Source of the DNA: Sphingomonas sp. NBWT7
GTDB lineage: Bacteria; Pseudomonadota; Alphaproteobacteria; Sphingomonadales; Sphingomonadaceae
Direction: 5' to 3'
Assembly: GCF_014217605.1 (NCBI RefSeq)
Contig: NZ_CP043639.1
Span: 1,077,501 to 1,141,500 of the forward strand
DNA: 64,000 nt
A model generated the notes under the pieces. The model did no database searches, was not told the DNA's origin, and was given only the letters and a program-made list of their open reading frames with translations. The position numbers and the translations under genes were made by a program. This document shows, piece by piece, positions 8,674-20,005 of this stretch; positions within the stretch are counted from its first letter, which is position 1, and each line of letters begins with the position of its first letter.

Positions 8674-9719
8674 GCGGCTCGTCGGGCGCGAGGCTCAGCG
8701 AAGTCGGCGAACGGCATCGCTTCGATGAGGCGAAGCTCGCCGACTGGCTCGATCGTAACGTCGACGGGTTCGGCCACGGGATGCAGGTCCGCCAGTTCGT
8801 CGGCGGCGCGTCGAACCCCACGTTCATGCTGTCGACCGACGCGGGCGACTATGTCCTGCGCAAGAAGCCGCCCGGCCAGCTCCTCGCCAGCGCGCATCAG
8901 GTCGATCGCGAATATCGCGTGATGGCCGCGCTGCGTGACACGCCCGTCCCCGTCCCCAATATGCGTGCGCTGTGCGACGACCCGGCGATCATTGGCACGC
9001 CCTTCTACGTGATGGATTATCTCGAAGGGCGCATCTTTCGCGACGCAACGCTCCCCGATCTGACGCCTGCCGAGCGCAGCGCGGTCTACGATCAGCTCAA
9101 CCAGACGCTCGCAGCGCTCCACCAGGTTGATCACCGCGCTGTCGGGCTGGAGGATTACGGCCGGCCGACCGGCTATTTCGACCGCCAGATCGCGCGCTGG
9201 ATCAAACAGTATCGCGGTGCCGAGACGCAGCCGATCCCGGCGATGGAGGCGCTGATCGCCGAGCTTCCCGGCCGCGTGCCGCGCGACGAGGCGGTCTCGA
9301 TCGCGCACGGCGACTACCGGCTCGAGAACGTCATGTTCCATCCCACCGAACCGCGGCTGATTGCGGTGCTCGATTGGGAGCTGTCGACAATCGGCCATCC
9401 GCTCGCCGATCTCGGCTACAATTGCTTCATGTGGCATTCGACGTCGCCAACTTGGGGCACGTTGCAGGGCGTCGACTTCGCCACTAGCGGCATCCCGACC
9501 GAGGCGGACTATGTCGCGGCTTACTGTCGCCGCACCGGCCGCGGCGACACGATCGAGGACTGGAACTTCTACCTCGCCTTCGCCGTCTTCCGCCTCGCGT
9601 CGATCAGCCAGGGGGTCTACGCCCGCGCGCTCGCCGGGATCACGCCGAACGCCGGCGAGGCGATCAACGGCACGCCGATGCTCGCCGAGCAGGCGCTCGC
9701 GATCCTGCGCAGGGATTGA
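8670..9719 (+). CDS. Aminoglycoside-phosphotransferase-like kinase (ACAD10/11-type APH domain)
   Basis: A 349-residue cytosolic protein of the APH/choline-kinase fold. The nucleotide-binding start is FVGGASNPTF (~40), the lysine region is YVLRKKPPGQLL, the catalytic Brenner motif is HGDYRLEN (~218) and the metal motif is LDWELSTIGHPLADLGY. The C-terminus QGVYARALAG matches the acyl-CoA-dehydrogenase-associated group, in which mammalian ACAD10/11 homologues phosphorylate 4-hydroxyacyl-CoA. By analogy it may act in hydroxy-fatty-acid breakdown; antibiotic resistance is unlikely. It is five bases from the next gene, so the two form an operon. Confidence 0.82.
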   Translation: MSGSSGARLSEVGERHRFDEAKLADWLDRNVDGFGHGMQVRQFVGGASNPTFMLSTDAGDYVLRKKPPGQLLASAHQVDREYRVMAALRDTPVPVPNMRALCDDPAIIGTPFYVMDYLEGRIFRDATLPDLTPAERSAVYDQLNQTLAALHQVDHRAVGLEDYGRPTGYFDRQIARWIKQYRGAETQPIPAMEALIAELPGRVPRDEAVSIAHGDYRLENVMFHPTEPRLIAVLDWELSTIGHPLADLGYNCFMWHSTSPTWGTLQGVDFATSGIPTEADYVAAYCRRTGRGDTIEDWNFYLAFAVFRLASISQGVYARALAGITPNAGEAINGTPMLAEQALAILRRD

Positions 9720-9724
9720 GATAG

Positions 9725-10864
9725 ATGACTGACGCGATCGACCCGTTCGTTCTCGATGTGCCGCAAGCGGCGCTCGACGATCTTGCCGCCCGGCTCGCGC
9801 TTACGCGCTGGCCGGAACGCGAGACGGTCGACGGCTGGCAACAGGGTGTCCCGCTCGACGCCGCGCGCGCGCTGGTCGATTACTGGCAGCACGAATATGA
9901 CTGGCGCCGCTGCGAGGCCGCGCTCAACGCCATCGGCCAGTTCACGACCGTCATCGACGGGCTCAGGCTGCACTTCCTCCATCGCCGCTCGCCCGAGCCG
10001 AACGCTTTGCCGATCGTCATTACGCACGGTTGGCCTGGTTCGGTTATCGAGTTCTTGAAAGTCATCGGTCCGCTGACCGATCCCGTCGCCCACGGCGGCC
10101 GCGCCGAGGACGCCTTTCATGTCGTCTGCCCGTCGCTGCCCGGCTACGGCTTCTCGGAGCGCCCGACCGAGGGCTGGCCGGTGCCGCGCATCGCCAAGGC
10201 GTGGATCGCGCTGATGAAGCGGCTGGGCTACGACCGCTTCGTCGCGCAGGGCGGCGACTGGGGATCCGCCGTCACCACCGCGATCGGCGCGAGCGGCGAT
10301 CCAGCGGTCGCCGGCATCCACCTCAACATGCTCGTCGTTCGCCCCACGCCCGAGGACATGGAGGATCTCACCGCAGAGGAGAAAGACTCGCTCGAGCGCC
10401 TCCAGCGCTACATGAAGGACGGCAACGGCTATTCGCAGCAGCAGGCGACGCGACCGCAGACGCTAGGCTACGGCCTCGTCGATTCGCCCGTCGGTCAGGC
10501 GATGTGGATCTACGAGAAGTTCCGCGAGTGGGCCGATTGCGACGGTACGCCCGAGAACACGCTGACCCGCGACGAGATGCTCGACGACATCATGCTCTAC
10601 TGGCTCACCGGCACCGGCGCCTCATCGGCGCGGCTCTACTGGGAGAGCTTTGGATCGTTCGGCGCGGGCGAGGTCAAGGTACCGACCGGCCACAGCATCT
10701 TCCCGAAGGAGATCTTCAAGGCCTCGCGCCGCTGGGCCGAGCGGCAATATACCGACATCATCCACTGGAACGAATTGCCACGCGGCGGCCATTTCGCGGC
10801 GTTCGAGCAGTCCGACCTGTTCGTCGAAGAGGTCCGAGCGACGTTCCGGTCGCTCCGCCGGTAG
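9725..10864 (+). CDS. Epoxide hydrolase family alpha/beta hydrolase with EHN domain
   Basis: A 379-residue enzyme of the microsomal-type epoxide hydrolase family. Residues 5-110 are the N-terminal EHN segment (DDLAARLALTRWP). The oxyanion motif HGWPGS is at 101-106, the nucleophile D178 lies in QGGDWGS, and the catalytic His356 in PRGGHFAAFEQ. No signal peptide is present. It likely opens epoxides or hydrolyses related esters; the substrate is unknown. Downstream of the kinase-like gene with a 5-bp gap, it probably forms part of a two-gene catabolic unit. The 104 bp to gatB hold no clear terminator. Confidence 0.87.
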   Translation: MTDAIDPFVLDVPQAALDDLAARLALTRWPERETVDGWQQGVPLDAARALVDYWQHEYDWRRCEAALNAIGQFTTVIDGLRLHFLHRRSPEPNALPIVITHGWPGSVIEFLKVIGPLTDPVAHGGRAEDAFHVVCPSLPGYGFSERPTEGWPVPRIAKAWIALMKRLGYDRFVAQGGDWGSAVTTAIGASGDPAVAGIHLNMLVVRPTPEDMEDLTAEEKDSLERLQRYMKDGNGYSQQQATRPQTLGYGLVDSPVGQAMWIYEKFREWADCDGTPENTLTRDEMLDDIMLYWLTGTGASSARLYWESFGSFGAGEVKVPTGHSIFPKEIFKASRRWAERQYTDIIHWNELPRGGHFAAFEQSDLFVEEVRATFRSLRR

Positions 10865-10968
10865 CTGGGGATCAAGGCCCGTTTGCGGGTTCTTAAAGCG
10901 AGCGGCCATCTTCCCGCTGGCGCTACGCTCCCGCCTCCGGCGCGCAATGCACCCGCGACGCTCGCGCC

Positions 10969-12432
<1,464 letters not shown>

Positions 12433-12468
12433 TGGCCTCATTCCCGAATACGAACGTCATAATCGTGG

Positions 12469-13953
12469 TCACCACCACGCCTGCGGCCGGGCGACGAAAC
12501 CGGCGCGCTCCTCGATCGCCAACGCCGCGTTGAGCACACCCTGCTCGTCGAGCGCCTTGCCGATCACCTGCAAGCCGAGCGGCAGGCCGTGCTTGTCGAG
12601 CCCGCCCGGCACGCTCATCGCCGGCAGTCCGGCGAGGCTCGACGGCACGGTGAACACGTCGTTGAGGTACATCGCGAGCGGATCGGCGCTCTTCTCGCCG
12701 AGCGCGAAGGCGGCCGACGGCGCGGTCGGCGTCAGCAGCACGTCGCACGTCCCCCACGCGCGGTCGAAATCCTGCGCGATCAGCGTGCGCACCTTCGATG
12801 CCTGCGTGAAATAGGCGTCGTAGAAGCCCGCCGACAGCACGTAGGTGCCGATCAGGATGCGCCGCTTCACCTCCTCGCCGAAGCCCGCGGCGCGCGTCGC
12901 GGCGTACATCGCCTGAAGGTTCGCGCCATCGGGCAGGTCGCGCTGGCCGTAGCGCACGCCGTCATAGCGCGCGAGGTTCGACGAGGCTTCGGCCGGCGCG
13001 ATGATGTAATAGGCCGGCAGCGCGTATTTGGTGTGCGGCAGCGATACCTCGACCACCTCCGCGCCGGCGTCCTTCACCCACGCGATGCCCTGCTGCCACA
13101 GTGCCTCGATCTCCTCGGGCATGTTGTCGACGCGATATTCGCGCGGAATGCCGACGCGCTTGCCGGCGAGGCTCGCGTTCAGCCCCTGCTCCCACTTCGG
13201 CACCGCGACGTCTAGCGAGGTCGAATCCTTCGCGTCGAAGCCGCTCATCGCCTCCAGCATGATCGCGCAGTCGCGCACATCGCGCGCCATCGGCCCGGCC
13301 TGGTCGAGGCTCGAGGCGAAGGCGATCACCCCCCAGCGCGAGCAGCGGCCATAGGTCGGCTTGATCCCGGAAATGCCCGTGAATGCGGCGGGTTGGCGGA
13401 TCGACCCGCCGGTGTCAGTGCCGGTCGCACCGGGGCACAGCCGCGCCGCAACTGCCGACGACGATCCGCCGGACGACCCGCCCGGTGCCAGCGCCGCGTT
13501 GCCGCCGTCGTTGCGCCGCCACGGTGAGACGACGTTGCCGAACGCACTCGTCTCGTTCGACGAGCCCATCGCGAACTGGTCCATGTTGAGCTTGCCGAGC
13601 ATGCCCGCACCCGCTTCCCACAGGCGCTGCGACACGGTCGATTCATATTGCGGCGTGAAGCCTTCGAGGATGTGGCTCGCGGCGGTCGACGGCACGCCCT
13701 TGGTGCAGAACAGGTCCTTCATGCCGATCGGCACGCCGGCGAGCGACCCCATCGTCTCGCCCTTCGCCCGCGCGGCGTCCGCGGCGTCCGCTGCCGCCAG
13801 CGCATGGTCGGGCGTCTCCACCAGAAACGCGTTGAGCGGCTTAGCCGCCGCCACCGCTGCGTTGAAGGCGGTCGCTACCTCGCGCGCCGAGAAGCTGCCG
13901 TCGCGCACGCCGTCGCGGATCTCGCGAATGCCAAGGTCGGTAAGGTCGGTCAT
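12469..13953 (-). CDS. gatA: Asp/Glu-tRNA(Asn/Gln) amidotransferase subunit A
   Basis: The glutaminase subunit of GatCAB, an amidase-signature enzyme releasing ammonia from glutamine. The Ser-cisSer-Lys triad is present: K79 in PIGMKDLFC, cis-Ser160 in PGGSSGGSS and nucleophile Ser184 in [11 protein letters not shown], with spacing identical to characterised GatA proteins. Length is 494 residues. It lies 46 bp downstream of gatC and upstream of gatB. Presence of the complex implies that at least one of GlnRS or AsnRS is missing in the organism. Confidence 0.97.
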   Translation of the reverse strand: MTDLTDLGIREIRDGVRDGSFSAREVATAFNAAVAAAKPLNAFLVETPDHALAAADAADAARAKGETMGSLAGVPIGMKDLFCTKGVPSTAASHILEGFTPQYESTVSQRLWEAGAGMLGKLNMDQFAMGSSNETSAFGNVVSPWRRNDGGNAALAPGGSSGGSSSAVAARLCPGATGTDTGGSIRQPAAFTGISGIKPTYGRCSRWGVIAFASSLDQAGPMARDVRDCAIMLEAMSGFDAKDSTSLDVAVPKWEQGLNASLAGKRVGIPREYRVDNMPEEIEALWQQGIAWVKDAGAEVVEVSLPHTKYALPAYYIIAPAEASSNLARYDGVRYGQRDLPDGANLQAMYAATRAAGFGEEVKRRILIGTYVLSAGFYDAYFTQASKVRTLIAQDFDRAWGTCDVLLTPTAPSAAFALGEKSADPLAMYLNDVFTVPSSLAGLPAMSVPGGLDKHGLPLGLQVIGKALDEQGVLNAALAIEERAGFVARPQAWW

Positions 13954-13999
13954 GATCGAAACTCGATAGAAGAAAATGGCCGGTGCGGCATCGCCCGCG

Positions 14000-14302
14000 T
14001 CACTCGATCACCTTTGGCACGGTGAAGAATCCGTGCTCGGCTTGCGGCGCGTTCGCCAGCACCGCCTCTCGGATGCCGCCGCCGGTCAGCGCATCGGCGT
14101 TGATCACATCGTCGCGCAGGCGTTGCTTGTTGGCGATGACTGCCGTCATCGGCGCGACGCCGCTGGTGTCGACTTCGCCCAGCTGCTCGATCCAGCCGAG
14201 GATGTTATTGAGCTCGGGTACGAGGCGTTCGGCGCTCTCGTCGTCGATCGCGATGCGGGCGAGGCTCGCGACTTTCTTCACGGTGGCGGTATCTACGGAC
14301 AT
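14000..14302 (-). CDS. gatC: Asp/Glu-tRNA(Asn/Gln) amidotransferase subunit C
   Basis: A small (100-residue) scaffold wrapping around GatA and GatB. The start [21 protein letters not shown] is typical, and the C-terminal FFTVPKVIE is the conserved GatC ending. The start at 14302 fits family length; longer in-frame starts would run into the divergent gene. It is the first gene of the gatCAB operon, and its promoter must lie in the 85 bp shared with the divergent gene at 14388. Confidence 0.95.
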   Translation of the reverse strand: MSVDTATVKKVASLARIAIDDESAERLVPELNNILGWIEQLGEVDTSGVAPMTAVIANKQRLRDDVINADALTGGGIREAVLANAPQAEHGFFTVPKVIE

Positions 14303-14387
14303 GGCCGGCGCGCTACCATTGCTGCGCTGCGCAACGCAATGCCGCACTGTTGCGTACGCTGCCCGGGTCGGGCAGGCGCAGGCGGTC

Positions 14388-15488
14388 ATGGCCCGCAAGT
14401 TCCTCTACGTCGTCGCATTCCTCATCGCGCTCGTGATCGCCGGGGCGCTCGCCTATCGCATCTGGGGCAACGACATCATCCGCTGGACCTTCGTTCCCAG
14501 TCGCCCGTTCGAGGAACAGGCGCAGGTCGCCGAGCGCCGTTACGACCGCCCCGACATGTGGCTGTCGCGCCCAGGGATTGCCAACGATCCGTCGCGCTGG
14601 ACGCCGGCCGGCTACGCGCCGCGCAAGGATGCCGGCGGGGCGGCGGTGTTCTTCATCCACCCCACTTCCTACCTAAGCGACGATCACTGGAACGCGCCGC
14701 TCGGCGACAAGGAGGCGAACGATCGCGCCGCGCTGTTCCTGCGCGGCCAGGCGAGCGCCTTCAACCAGGTCGGCGAGATCTGGGCGCCACGCTATCGTCA
14801 GGCGACGTTCGGCTCCTTCCTTACCGATGCCGCCGATGCGCAGCGCGCACTCAACCTTGCATACGGCGATATCCAGGTCGCGTTTGCCGCCTTCCTGCGC
14901 CAGATCGGCCCCGATCGCCCGATCGTGCTCGCCGGGCACAGCCAAGGCGCGCTGCACCTCACCCATCTGCTCAAGGACAAGGTGGCGGGCACGCCGCTCG
15001 CACGCCGCATCGTAGCCGCCTATGTCGTGGGCTGGCCGGTCAGCCGCACCACCGATCTCGCCGCGATGGGCTTTCCGGAATGCACGCAGGCGACGCAGCG
15101 CGGCTGCATCCTGTCGTGGGAGACCTTCGCCGAGCCGGCCGACACCGCGCTCATTACCGACACGTACGATCGCACGCGCGGGTTCGACGGCCGGCCCCGG
15201 CGCGGCACGCCCTTCGTCTGCACCAATCCGCTGACCGGCACCGCCAATGCCGCCGCGCCCGCCAGTGCCAATGCCGGCACGCTCTTCCCCGCCGCCGATC
15301 TCGCCACCGCGCAGATCACCGCCGGGCGCGTGCCCGCGCGCTGTGGCGATCGCGGCTTTCTTCTGATCGGCGACGCGCCCGACGTCGGCCCCTACGTACT
15401 GCCCGGCAACAACTATCACGTCTACGACTACAGCCTTTTCTGGGCCAACGTCCGCGCAGACGTGGCGCGCCGCGCCGCCGCGCGATGA
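14388..15488 (+). CDS. Membrane-anchored DUF3089 alpha/beta hydrolase
   Basis: A 366-residue protein with an N-terminal membrane anchor ([18 protein letters not shown], residues 5-22) and the rest likely periplasmic. The DUF3089 family signature is visible in FFIHPTSYL near residue 87, followed by a nucleophile elbow GHSQGAL near 184 and a late [11 protein letters not shown] with the probable catalytic His. It is lipase/esterase-like; the substrate is unknown. Its stop overlaps ruvX by 4 nt (ATGA), so it heads a DUF3089-ruvX unit that may run on into pyrB. Confidence 0.82.
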   Translation: MARKFLYVVAFLIALVIAGALAYRIWGNDIIRWTFVPSRPFEEQAQVAERRYDRPDMWLSRPGIANDPSRWTPAGYAPRKDAGGAAVFFIHPTSYLSDDHWNAPLGDKEANDRAALFLRGQASAFNQVGEIWAPRYRQATFGSFLTDAADAQRALNLAYGDIQVAFAAFLRQIGPDRPIVLAGHSQGALHLTHLLKDKVAGTPLARRIVAAYVVGWPVSRTTDLAAMGFPECTQATQRGCILSWETFAEPADTALITDTYDRTRGFDGRPRRGTPFVCTNPLTGTANAAAPASANAGTLFPAADLATAQITAGRVPARCGDRGFLLIGDAPDVGPYVLPGNNYHVYDYSLFWANVRADVARRAAAR

Positions 15489-15943
15489 TCACCCTCGCCG
15501 CCGCCGACTTCCGCGCGGCGCTGCCGAACGGCGGCCGCCTCCTTGGGCTCGATCTCGGCACCAAGACGATCGGAACCGCGCTGTGCGACGCCGGCTGGAC
15601 CTTCGCCAGCCCAGCCGCGCTGATCCGTCGCCGCAAATTCATGCAGGACAAGGCGGAGCTCGCCGCCGTGATCGCCGCGCAGCACGTCGCCGGCATCGTG
15701 CTCGGCCTGCCGCTCAACCTCGACGGCAGCGAGAGCCCGCGCAGCCAGTCGACGCGCGCCTTCGCCCGTAACATCGCCGATCTCGGCCCAATCCTGCTGT
15801 GGGACGAACGCTGGTCCACCGTCGCAGTCGAGCGCGTGATGATCGAACAGGACATGAGCCGGGCGAAGCGCGCCGAGCGGATCGACAGCCTCGCCGCTGC
15901 GCATATCCTGCAGGCTGCAATCGACGCACTCGTCCAGGGCTAA
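15485..15943 (+). CDS. ruvX: Putative pre-16S rRNA nuclease / Holliday junction resolvase YqgF
   Basis: A 152-residue RNase H-fold nuclease involved in 16S rRNA 5'-end maturation. The first acidic motif is [11 protein letters not shown] (~22), followed by [13 protein letters not shown] (~78) and the third motif [11 protein letters not shown] with catalytic Asp (~107). The C-terminal [10 protein letters not shown] helix is typical. It starts within the stop of the DUF3089 gene (ATGA overlap) and is followed after 65 bp by pyrB. Confidence 0.93.
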   Translation: MITLAAADFRAALPNGGRLLGLDLGTKTIGTALCDAGWTFASPAALIRRRKFMQDKAELAAVIAAQHVAGIVLGLPLNLDGSESPRSQSTRAFARNIADLGPILLWDERWSTVAVERVMIEQDMSRAKRAERIDSLAAAHILQAAIDALVQG

Positions 15944-16008
15944 AGGCAACGCCGCCGCCATTTCGCAGGCTTGCCACCCCCCCGCCACGCCACTATCCCG
16001 CCCCCTCG

Positions 16009-16995
16009 ATGCCCCGATCGGATCACCGCCCCGCCTCGCTCATCCCCGGCGGCGCCGTTTTTCCGCATCGCCATCTCACCGGGATCGAGGGGCTTCAGCC
16101 GCACGAGATCACCTTCCTGCTCGACGAGGCCGAAGGCTGGATCGCCGCCAACCGCGATCGCGCCGCGCCCGACAAGCGGCTCGCCGGCCTCACCCAGATC
16201 AACGCATTCTTCGAGAATTCGACGCGCACGCTGCTGAGCTTCGAGATTGCCGGCAAGCGGCTCGGCGCCGACGTCGTCAACATGCACGCCGCGCAATCGA
16301 GCGTGAAGAAGGGCGAGACGCTGATCGACACGGCGATGACGCTCAACGCGATGCGCGCCGACGTCATCGTCATCCGCCACATGTCGTCGGGCGCGGTGCG
16401 GCTGATCGCCGACAAGGTCGACTGCCCCGTGCTTAACGCCGGCGACGGTCGCCACGAACATCCGACGCAGGCGCTGCTCGACGCGCTGACGATCCGCCGC
16501 CGCCGCGGCACGATCCACAATCAACGCGTCGTCATCTGCGGGGATCTTCTCCACAGCCGTGTCGCGCGCTCCAACATCCTCGCGCTCACCGCGCTCGCTG
16601 CCGAGGTACGCGTCTGCGCGCCATCGACGCTGATGCCCGCCGCGATCGAGCGGATGGGGGTGACGCCGTTTACCGATTTCGATGCCGCACTCGACGGGGC
16701 GGATGTCGTCATGATGCTGCGCTTGCAGACCGAGCGGATGGCCGGCGGCTACGTGCCGTCCAGCCGCGAGTACCGGCTGCGCTACGGCCTGACGCTCGAA
16801 CGCCTGGCGCGTGCCAAACCCGACGCGCTCGTCATGCACCCGGGCCCGATGAACCGCGGCGTCGAGATCGATTCGGCCGTCGCCGATCACGACCGCTCGG
16901 CGATCACCGAGCAGGTCGAGATGGGCGTCGCCGTGCGTATGGCATGCCTCGACGTGCTGACTCGCCGCGCGCGGGGCGTGGAGGGTTGGGCATGA
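16009..16995 (+). CDS. pyrB: Aspartate carbamoyltransferase catalytic subunit
   Basis: Catalyses carbamoyl phosphate + aspartate to carbamoyl aspartate in pyrimidine synthesis. The carbamoyl-phosphate loop FFENSTRT is near residues 63-70, the [11 protein letters not shown] motif near 147-157, and the aspartate-binding [12 protein letters not shown] near 277-288. Length is 328, and no PyrI regulatory gene is nearby. The start at 16009 has no recognisable ribosome site (upstream is C-rich), so translation may be leaderless or the start misplaced. It overlaps the dihydroorotase-like gene by 4 nt, matching the ATCase/pseudo-DHOase pairs of other proteobacteria. Confidence 0.95.
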   Translation: MPRSDHRPASLIPGGAVFPHRHLTGIEGLQPHEITFLLDEAEGWIAANRDRAAPDKRLAGLTQINAFFENSTRTLLSFEIAGKRLGADVVNMHAAQSSVKKGETLIDTAMTLNAMRADVIVIRHMSSGAVRLIADKVDCPVLNAGDGRHEHPTQALLDALTIRRRRGTIHNQRVVICGDLLHSRVARSNILALTALAAEVRVCAPSTLMPAAIERMGVTPFTDFDAALDGADVVMMLRLQTERMAGGYVPSSREYRLRYGLTLERLARAKPDALVMHPGPMNRGVEIDSAVADHDRSAITEQVEMGVAVRMACLDVLTRRARGVEGWA

Positions 16996-18203
16996 ACGGC
17001 GCGCTGCACTTTCGCAATGCGCGCATCGTCTGCCCAGTCGGGGGCGAGCGCGAGGGTGACCTGTTTGTCGCAAACGGCCGCATTGTCGACCAGGCGTCGG
17101 ATGTCACGATTGTCGAGTGCCGCGGCAAGCTACTACTGCCGGCGATCGTCGATCTCGGGGTCGCCGCGATCGATCGCGCCGCGTTTCGCGCCGGTGGGAT
17201 CGTGCGCGTCGGGCTGATGCCCGATCAGAGACCCGTCCTCGACGAACCCGGCATCGTGCAGCGATCGGCGCTGATCGGCCGGCCCGATCTGTGGATCCAC
17301 CCGATCGCGGCGGCGACGCGCGGCCTCGCGGGTACCGATCTTGCCGAAATGGCGATCTGCGCCTCGGCGGGTGCGCGCGCCGTCGGCACCGGGCGGCGCT
17401 GGATCGCCGACACCGGCGTGATGGCGCGCGTACTCGCCTACGCCCGCGATCTCGATCTTACCGTCATAACCCATGCCGAGGATGCCGGGCTGGTCGGCGA
17501 CGCCGTCGTCACCGCCGGAGAGACGGCGACGCGGCTCGGCCTCCCTGCCGCCCCAGCACTCGCAGAGCCGCTGGCGATCTCGCGCGACCTGATGCTCGCC
17601 GAGGAGGCCGACGCCAGGCTCCACCTGCGCCAGGTCACCACCGCCGCCGGGTTCGATCTCGTTCGTGCCGCCAAGCGCCGTGGCGTCCGCGTGACCTGCG
17701 GAATTACGCCCGCGCACCTGCTGCTGTCGGACAATGCGATGAGCGATTTCCGCTCGTTCGCGCACCTCTCGCCGCCGCTGCGCAACGACGCGGATCGACA
17801 CGCCGCGCTCGCCGCGCTCGCCGACGGCACGATCGACGTCCTGTGTTCGGGTCACGATCCGCGCGGTCCGGAGGAGAAGCGCCTGCCGTTCGCCGATGCC
17901 GGCGTGGGCGCGGCGGGCGCGACGACGCTGCTGCCGCTCGCGCTCGGCCTCGTTCGGGACGAGCGGATTTCGCCCGCTGAGCTCGCCACACTCCTATCGC
18001 GTAATCCCGCCGCCGTGCTCGGGCTCGATGCCGGCACGCTTGCGCCTGGATACGAGGCCGACCTGATGCTGGTCGATCCCGATGCGCCGTGGCAGATCGA
18101 TGCGGATACGCTGCCCGGACTCGCCGGCAACACGCCGTTCGACGGGCTGCCGGTGCAGGGCCGTGTCCTGCGGCTCTTCAAGGGCGGCCGCGAACTTCTC
18201 TGA
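16992..18203 (+). CDS. Dihydroorotase homologue, probably non-catalytic (PyrC-prime / PyrX type)
   Basis: A 403-residue amidohydrolase-fold protein related to dihydroorotase, overlapping pyrB by 4 nt (ATGA). The active-site metals should be bound by HxH after the LP-x-x-x-D strand, but here the segment is PAIVDLGV, with Leu55 and Val57 instead. The carbamylated Lys region is ASAGARAVG, without Lys. The HVS-type His is Gln214, and the terminal metal-ligand Asp of the TDHAPH motif is Gly287 in CSGHDP. His161 and His242 remain. This pattern matches structural, inactive PyrC-prime subunits that stabilise ATCase. A genuine pyrC should exist elsewhere. Confidence 0.85.
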   Translation: MNGALHFRNARIVCPVGGEREGDLFVANGRIVDQASDVTIVECRGKLLLPAIVDLGVAAIDRAAFRAGGIVRVGLMPDQRPVLDEPGIVQRSALIGRPDLWIHPIAAATRGLAGTDLAEMAICASAGARAVGTGRRWIADTGVMARVLAYARDLDLTVITHAEDAGLVGDAVVTAGETATRLGLPAAPALAEPLAISRDLMLAEEADARLHLRQVTTAAGFDLVRAAKRRGVRVTCGITPAHLLLSDNAMSDFRSFAHLSPPLRNDADRHAALAALADGTIDVLCSGHDPRGPEEKRLPFADAGVGAAGATTLLPLALGLVRDERISPAELATLLSRNPAAVLGLDAGTLAPGYEADLMLVDPDAPWQIDADTLPGLAGNTPFDGLPVQGRVLRLFKGGRELL

Positions 18204-18250
18204 TCGCGGGTAACAGGTGACGCGCCAGTCGGCGCGCCATCGGTCGACTA

Positions 18251-19567
18251 TCAGCGCGACGCCATCTGCACCTTGGCAGGCGCCGCCCAGCGCGCGACCT
18301 GATCGCCCGCCGCGGTGCGAACGAAGCACGTACCTCCCGTCGCGCGATAGCCGCGGCACAGCGCGTTGGCGTCACCCTTGGCGAAGCCGCCGACCGACAG
18401 GCGATAGAAGGATTTGAACGTCACACCCGCCGGCGTCTGTTCGGCGAACGCCGGGTAGCGGCGAGTCGCACGGCCCCACGCGTCCTTCGCGACGCCCGCC
18501 GATTCATAGGCGCCGAGCTGGACGAACCAATTGCCCTTGGCGAGTGCGCGCGCGCTGGATGAAGACGCGCGATCGGCGCTGACCGCAGCGACCTGGACCG
18601 GCGCCGCCTTGCTTGTTGCGGCCGCGGCGGGTCGCGCGGCGGCGACTGCCGTCGCGGGCAGTGGCTGCACCACTTCGCGGCGCGTTGCGAAACTCACGCC
18701 GCTCATATCGGCCGGCGTTGCGGCGACGGCAGCGACTTCGACAGGCATTTCCATCCCTGGTGCCGCCTCTTCAGGTGCCGGCGCCTCCGGCTCAACGGCG
18801 GCGACCGCGGTCACCGGCACGGTGGCGTTCAATGCCAGCGCGACCGGCCGGCCGGGGTCCTTGACCGGCACGACGCCGAGCAGCGCCGAAACCTGGTCCG
18901 CCGCACCAGCGGGCCGCGCGAACGCGGCCCATTCGACGATCCGCGCATCGACGGCGGCAGGCGCCATGTCGACCCCCGCAACGCTGCGCGCCACCTGCCA
19001 CTGCCCGGCGAGCGCCAGCACCAGCGCCAGGTTCTGCCGCGTCCTGGCATCGGCCTCGGGTGTGCGCGCCGCCGCGGTCAGCAGTTCGACGCCGCCCGTG
19101 GGATCACCCGCCAGCGCGATCGCCAGCCCTCGGTCACGCGCCGGAATCGTATCCGCATGATCGTCGAGTGTCTTGCGCGCCTCGTCCCACTGCCCTTCGG
19201 CGATCATCGCAAGCGCGAGATTGAGCGCTGCCTTGCCGTTCCCGGGCGCCAGCGACAATACATCGGCATAGGCTTGATGCGCCGAGGTAAAACGCCCCGC
19301 CTTGAGATAGGCCGCACCGAGCAGCGCGCGATAATCGGCGTTCTGCGGCATCCCCGCCACCGCGGCTTCGGCGAAGCCGATCGCCTTGGCCGCCTTGCCG
19401 CCCGCCATCGCCTTTGCCGCCTTATCGGCGTTGTTGGCGGCGTTCCTCGCAAGCGCGCTATCGCTGCGGCTACTGGCAGAGGCAAGGCCACCGTTGGCAC
19501 AGCCGACCATCGTTCCGCCCAGCATCAGCGCGGACAGGCTGAGCCCGACAAGCGTGTTCGTCTTCAT
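18251..19567 (-). CDS. Lipoprotein with TPR-like repeats and C-terminal SPOR domain
   Basis: A 438-residue envelope protein. The signal LSLSALMLGGTMVGC supplies a lipobox with Cys at about residue 23. Residues ~45-190 form TPR-like helical repeats (AKAIGFAEAAVAGMPQNADYRALLGAAYLKAG, then LAPGNGKAALNLALA). A Pro/Ala-rich linker follows, and the last ~75 residues are a SPOR domain (GNWFVQLGAYESAGVAKDAWG through SVGGFAKGDANALCRGY), which binds denuded peptidoglycan at division sites. GGGGAA stands 8 nt before the ATG. The gene immediately upstream is a broken ParA homologue, its usual partner in related genomes as I recall. Confidence 0.85.
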   Translation of the reverse strand: MKTNTLVGLSLSALMLGGTMVGCANGGLASASSRSDSALARNAANNADKAAKAMAGGKAAKAIGFAEAAVAGMPQNADYRALLGAAYLKAGRFTSAHQAYADVLSLAPGNGKAALNLALAMIAEGQWDEARKTLDDHADTIPARDRGLAIALAGDPTGGVELLTAAARTPEADARTRQNLALVLALAGQWQVARSVAGVDMAPAAVDARIVEWAAFARPAGAADQVSALLGVVPVKDPGRPVALALNATVPVTAVAAVEPEAPAPEEAAPGMEMPVEVAAVAATPADMSGVSFATRREVVQPLPATAVAAARPAAAATSKAAPVQVAAVSADRASSSSARALAKGNWFVQLGAYESAGVAKDAWGRATRRYPAFAEQTPAGVTFKSFYRLSVGGFAKGDANALCRGYRATGGTCFVRTAAGDQVARWAAPAKVQMASR

Positions 19568-19570
19568 GAT

Positions 19571-19833
19571 CAATTCCCCGATCGATCGAAAGGTGGAGTG
19601 AAGGGCATCCGCGCGCCTGCGCGCCCGCCCCGGCTCAAAGTTCTTGTCGAAGCGCACCGCGTCGCACGATTGATGAAGCTCGTGTTCCGGCAGTCGTGCA
19701 GGCCGCCGGCCGGATCGGTCCCGATCCGCGTCACAGGTCGTGCGCCCATATGCTGCGGCCGCACCGCCAGGTGCCCCGTCAGCATCGTCTTGCCGGAGCC
19801 TCCCTGTTGCGATGTAAACGCGAGAACGCGCAT
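19571..19833 (-). pseudogene. Remnant of a ParA-family ATPase gene
   Basis: The frame starting at 19833 begins MRVLAFTSQQGGSGKTMLTG, a ParA/MinD-type deviant Walker A (GGSGKT), and continues to TDPAGGLHDC, corresponding to the DTDPQGSLADWW strand of intact homologues. After about 47 residues similarity stops and the sequence is Arg-rich and non-family. Intact members are roughly 210-260 residues. In another frame near 19640 a stretch with DKNF may be the old C-terminus, implying an internal deletion of most of the gene. Key positions are also altered (GKT-M for GKT-T, I-G-T-D for I-D-T-D), consistent with decay. Confidence 0.7.
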
Positions 19834-20005
19834 CGGCCGTGTGACACCTTATTCCTGTTCACCATCTGCCCTGGCACGAAGGTGGCTAAGGAAGCGTAAA
19901 GGAGGCGCTGGCGGGCCGATCGCCGGCCGGCTATCCGGCCCTAGTCGGCCGCGGCTATCTCGGGCATGTAGCAGCCGGAACGGCGCGCGTGATGGGGTGC
20001 AACGA

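Noticed and set aside
8670..9719. Antibiotic-resistance aminoglycoside kinase
   Set aside because: The sequence groups with ACAD10/11-type hydroxyacyl-CoA kinases by its C-terminal motifs and pairs with an epoxide hydrolase, not with resistance genes.
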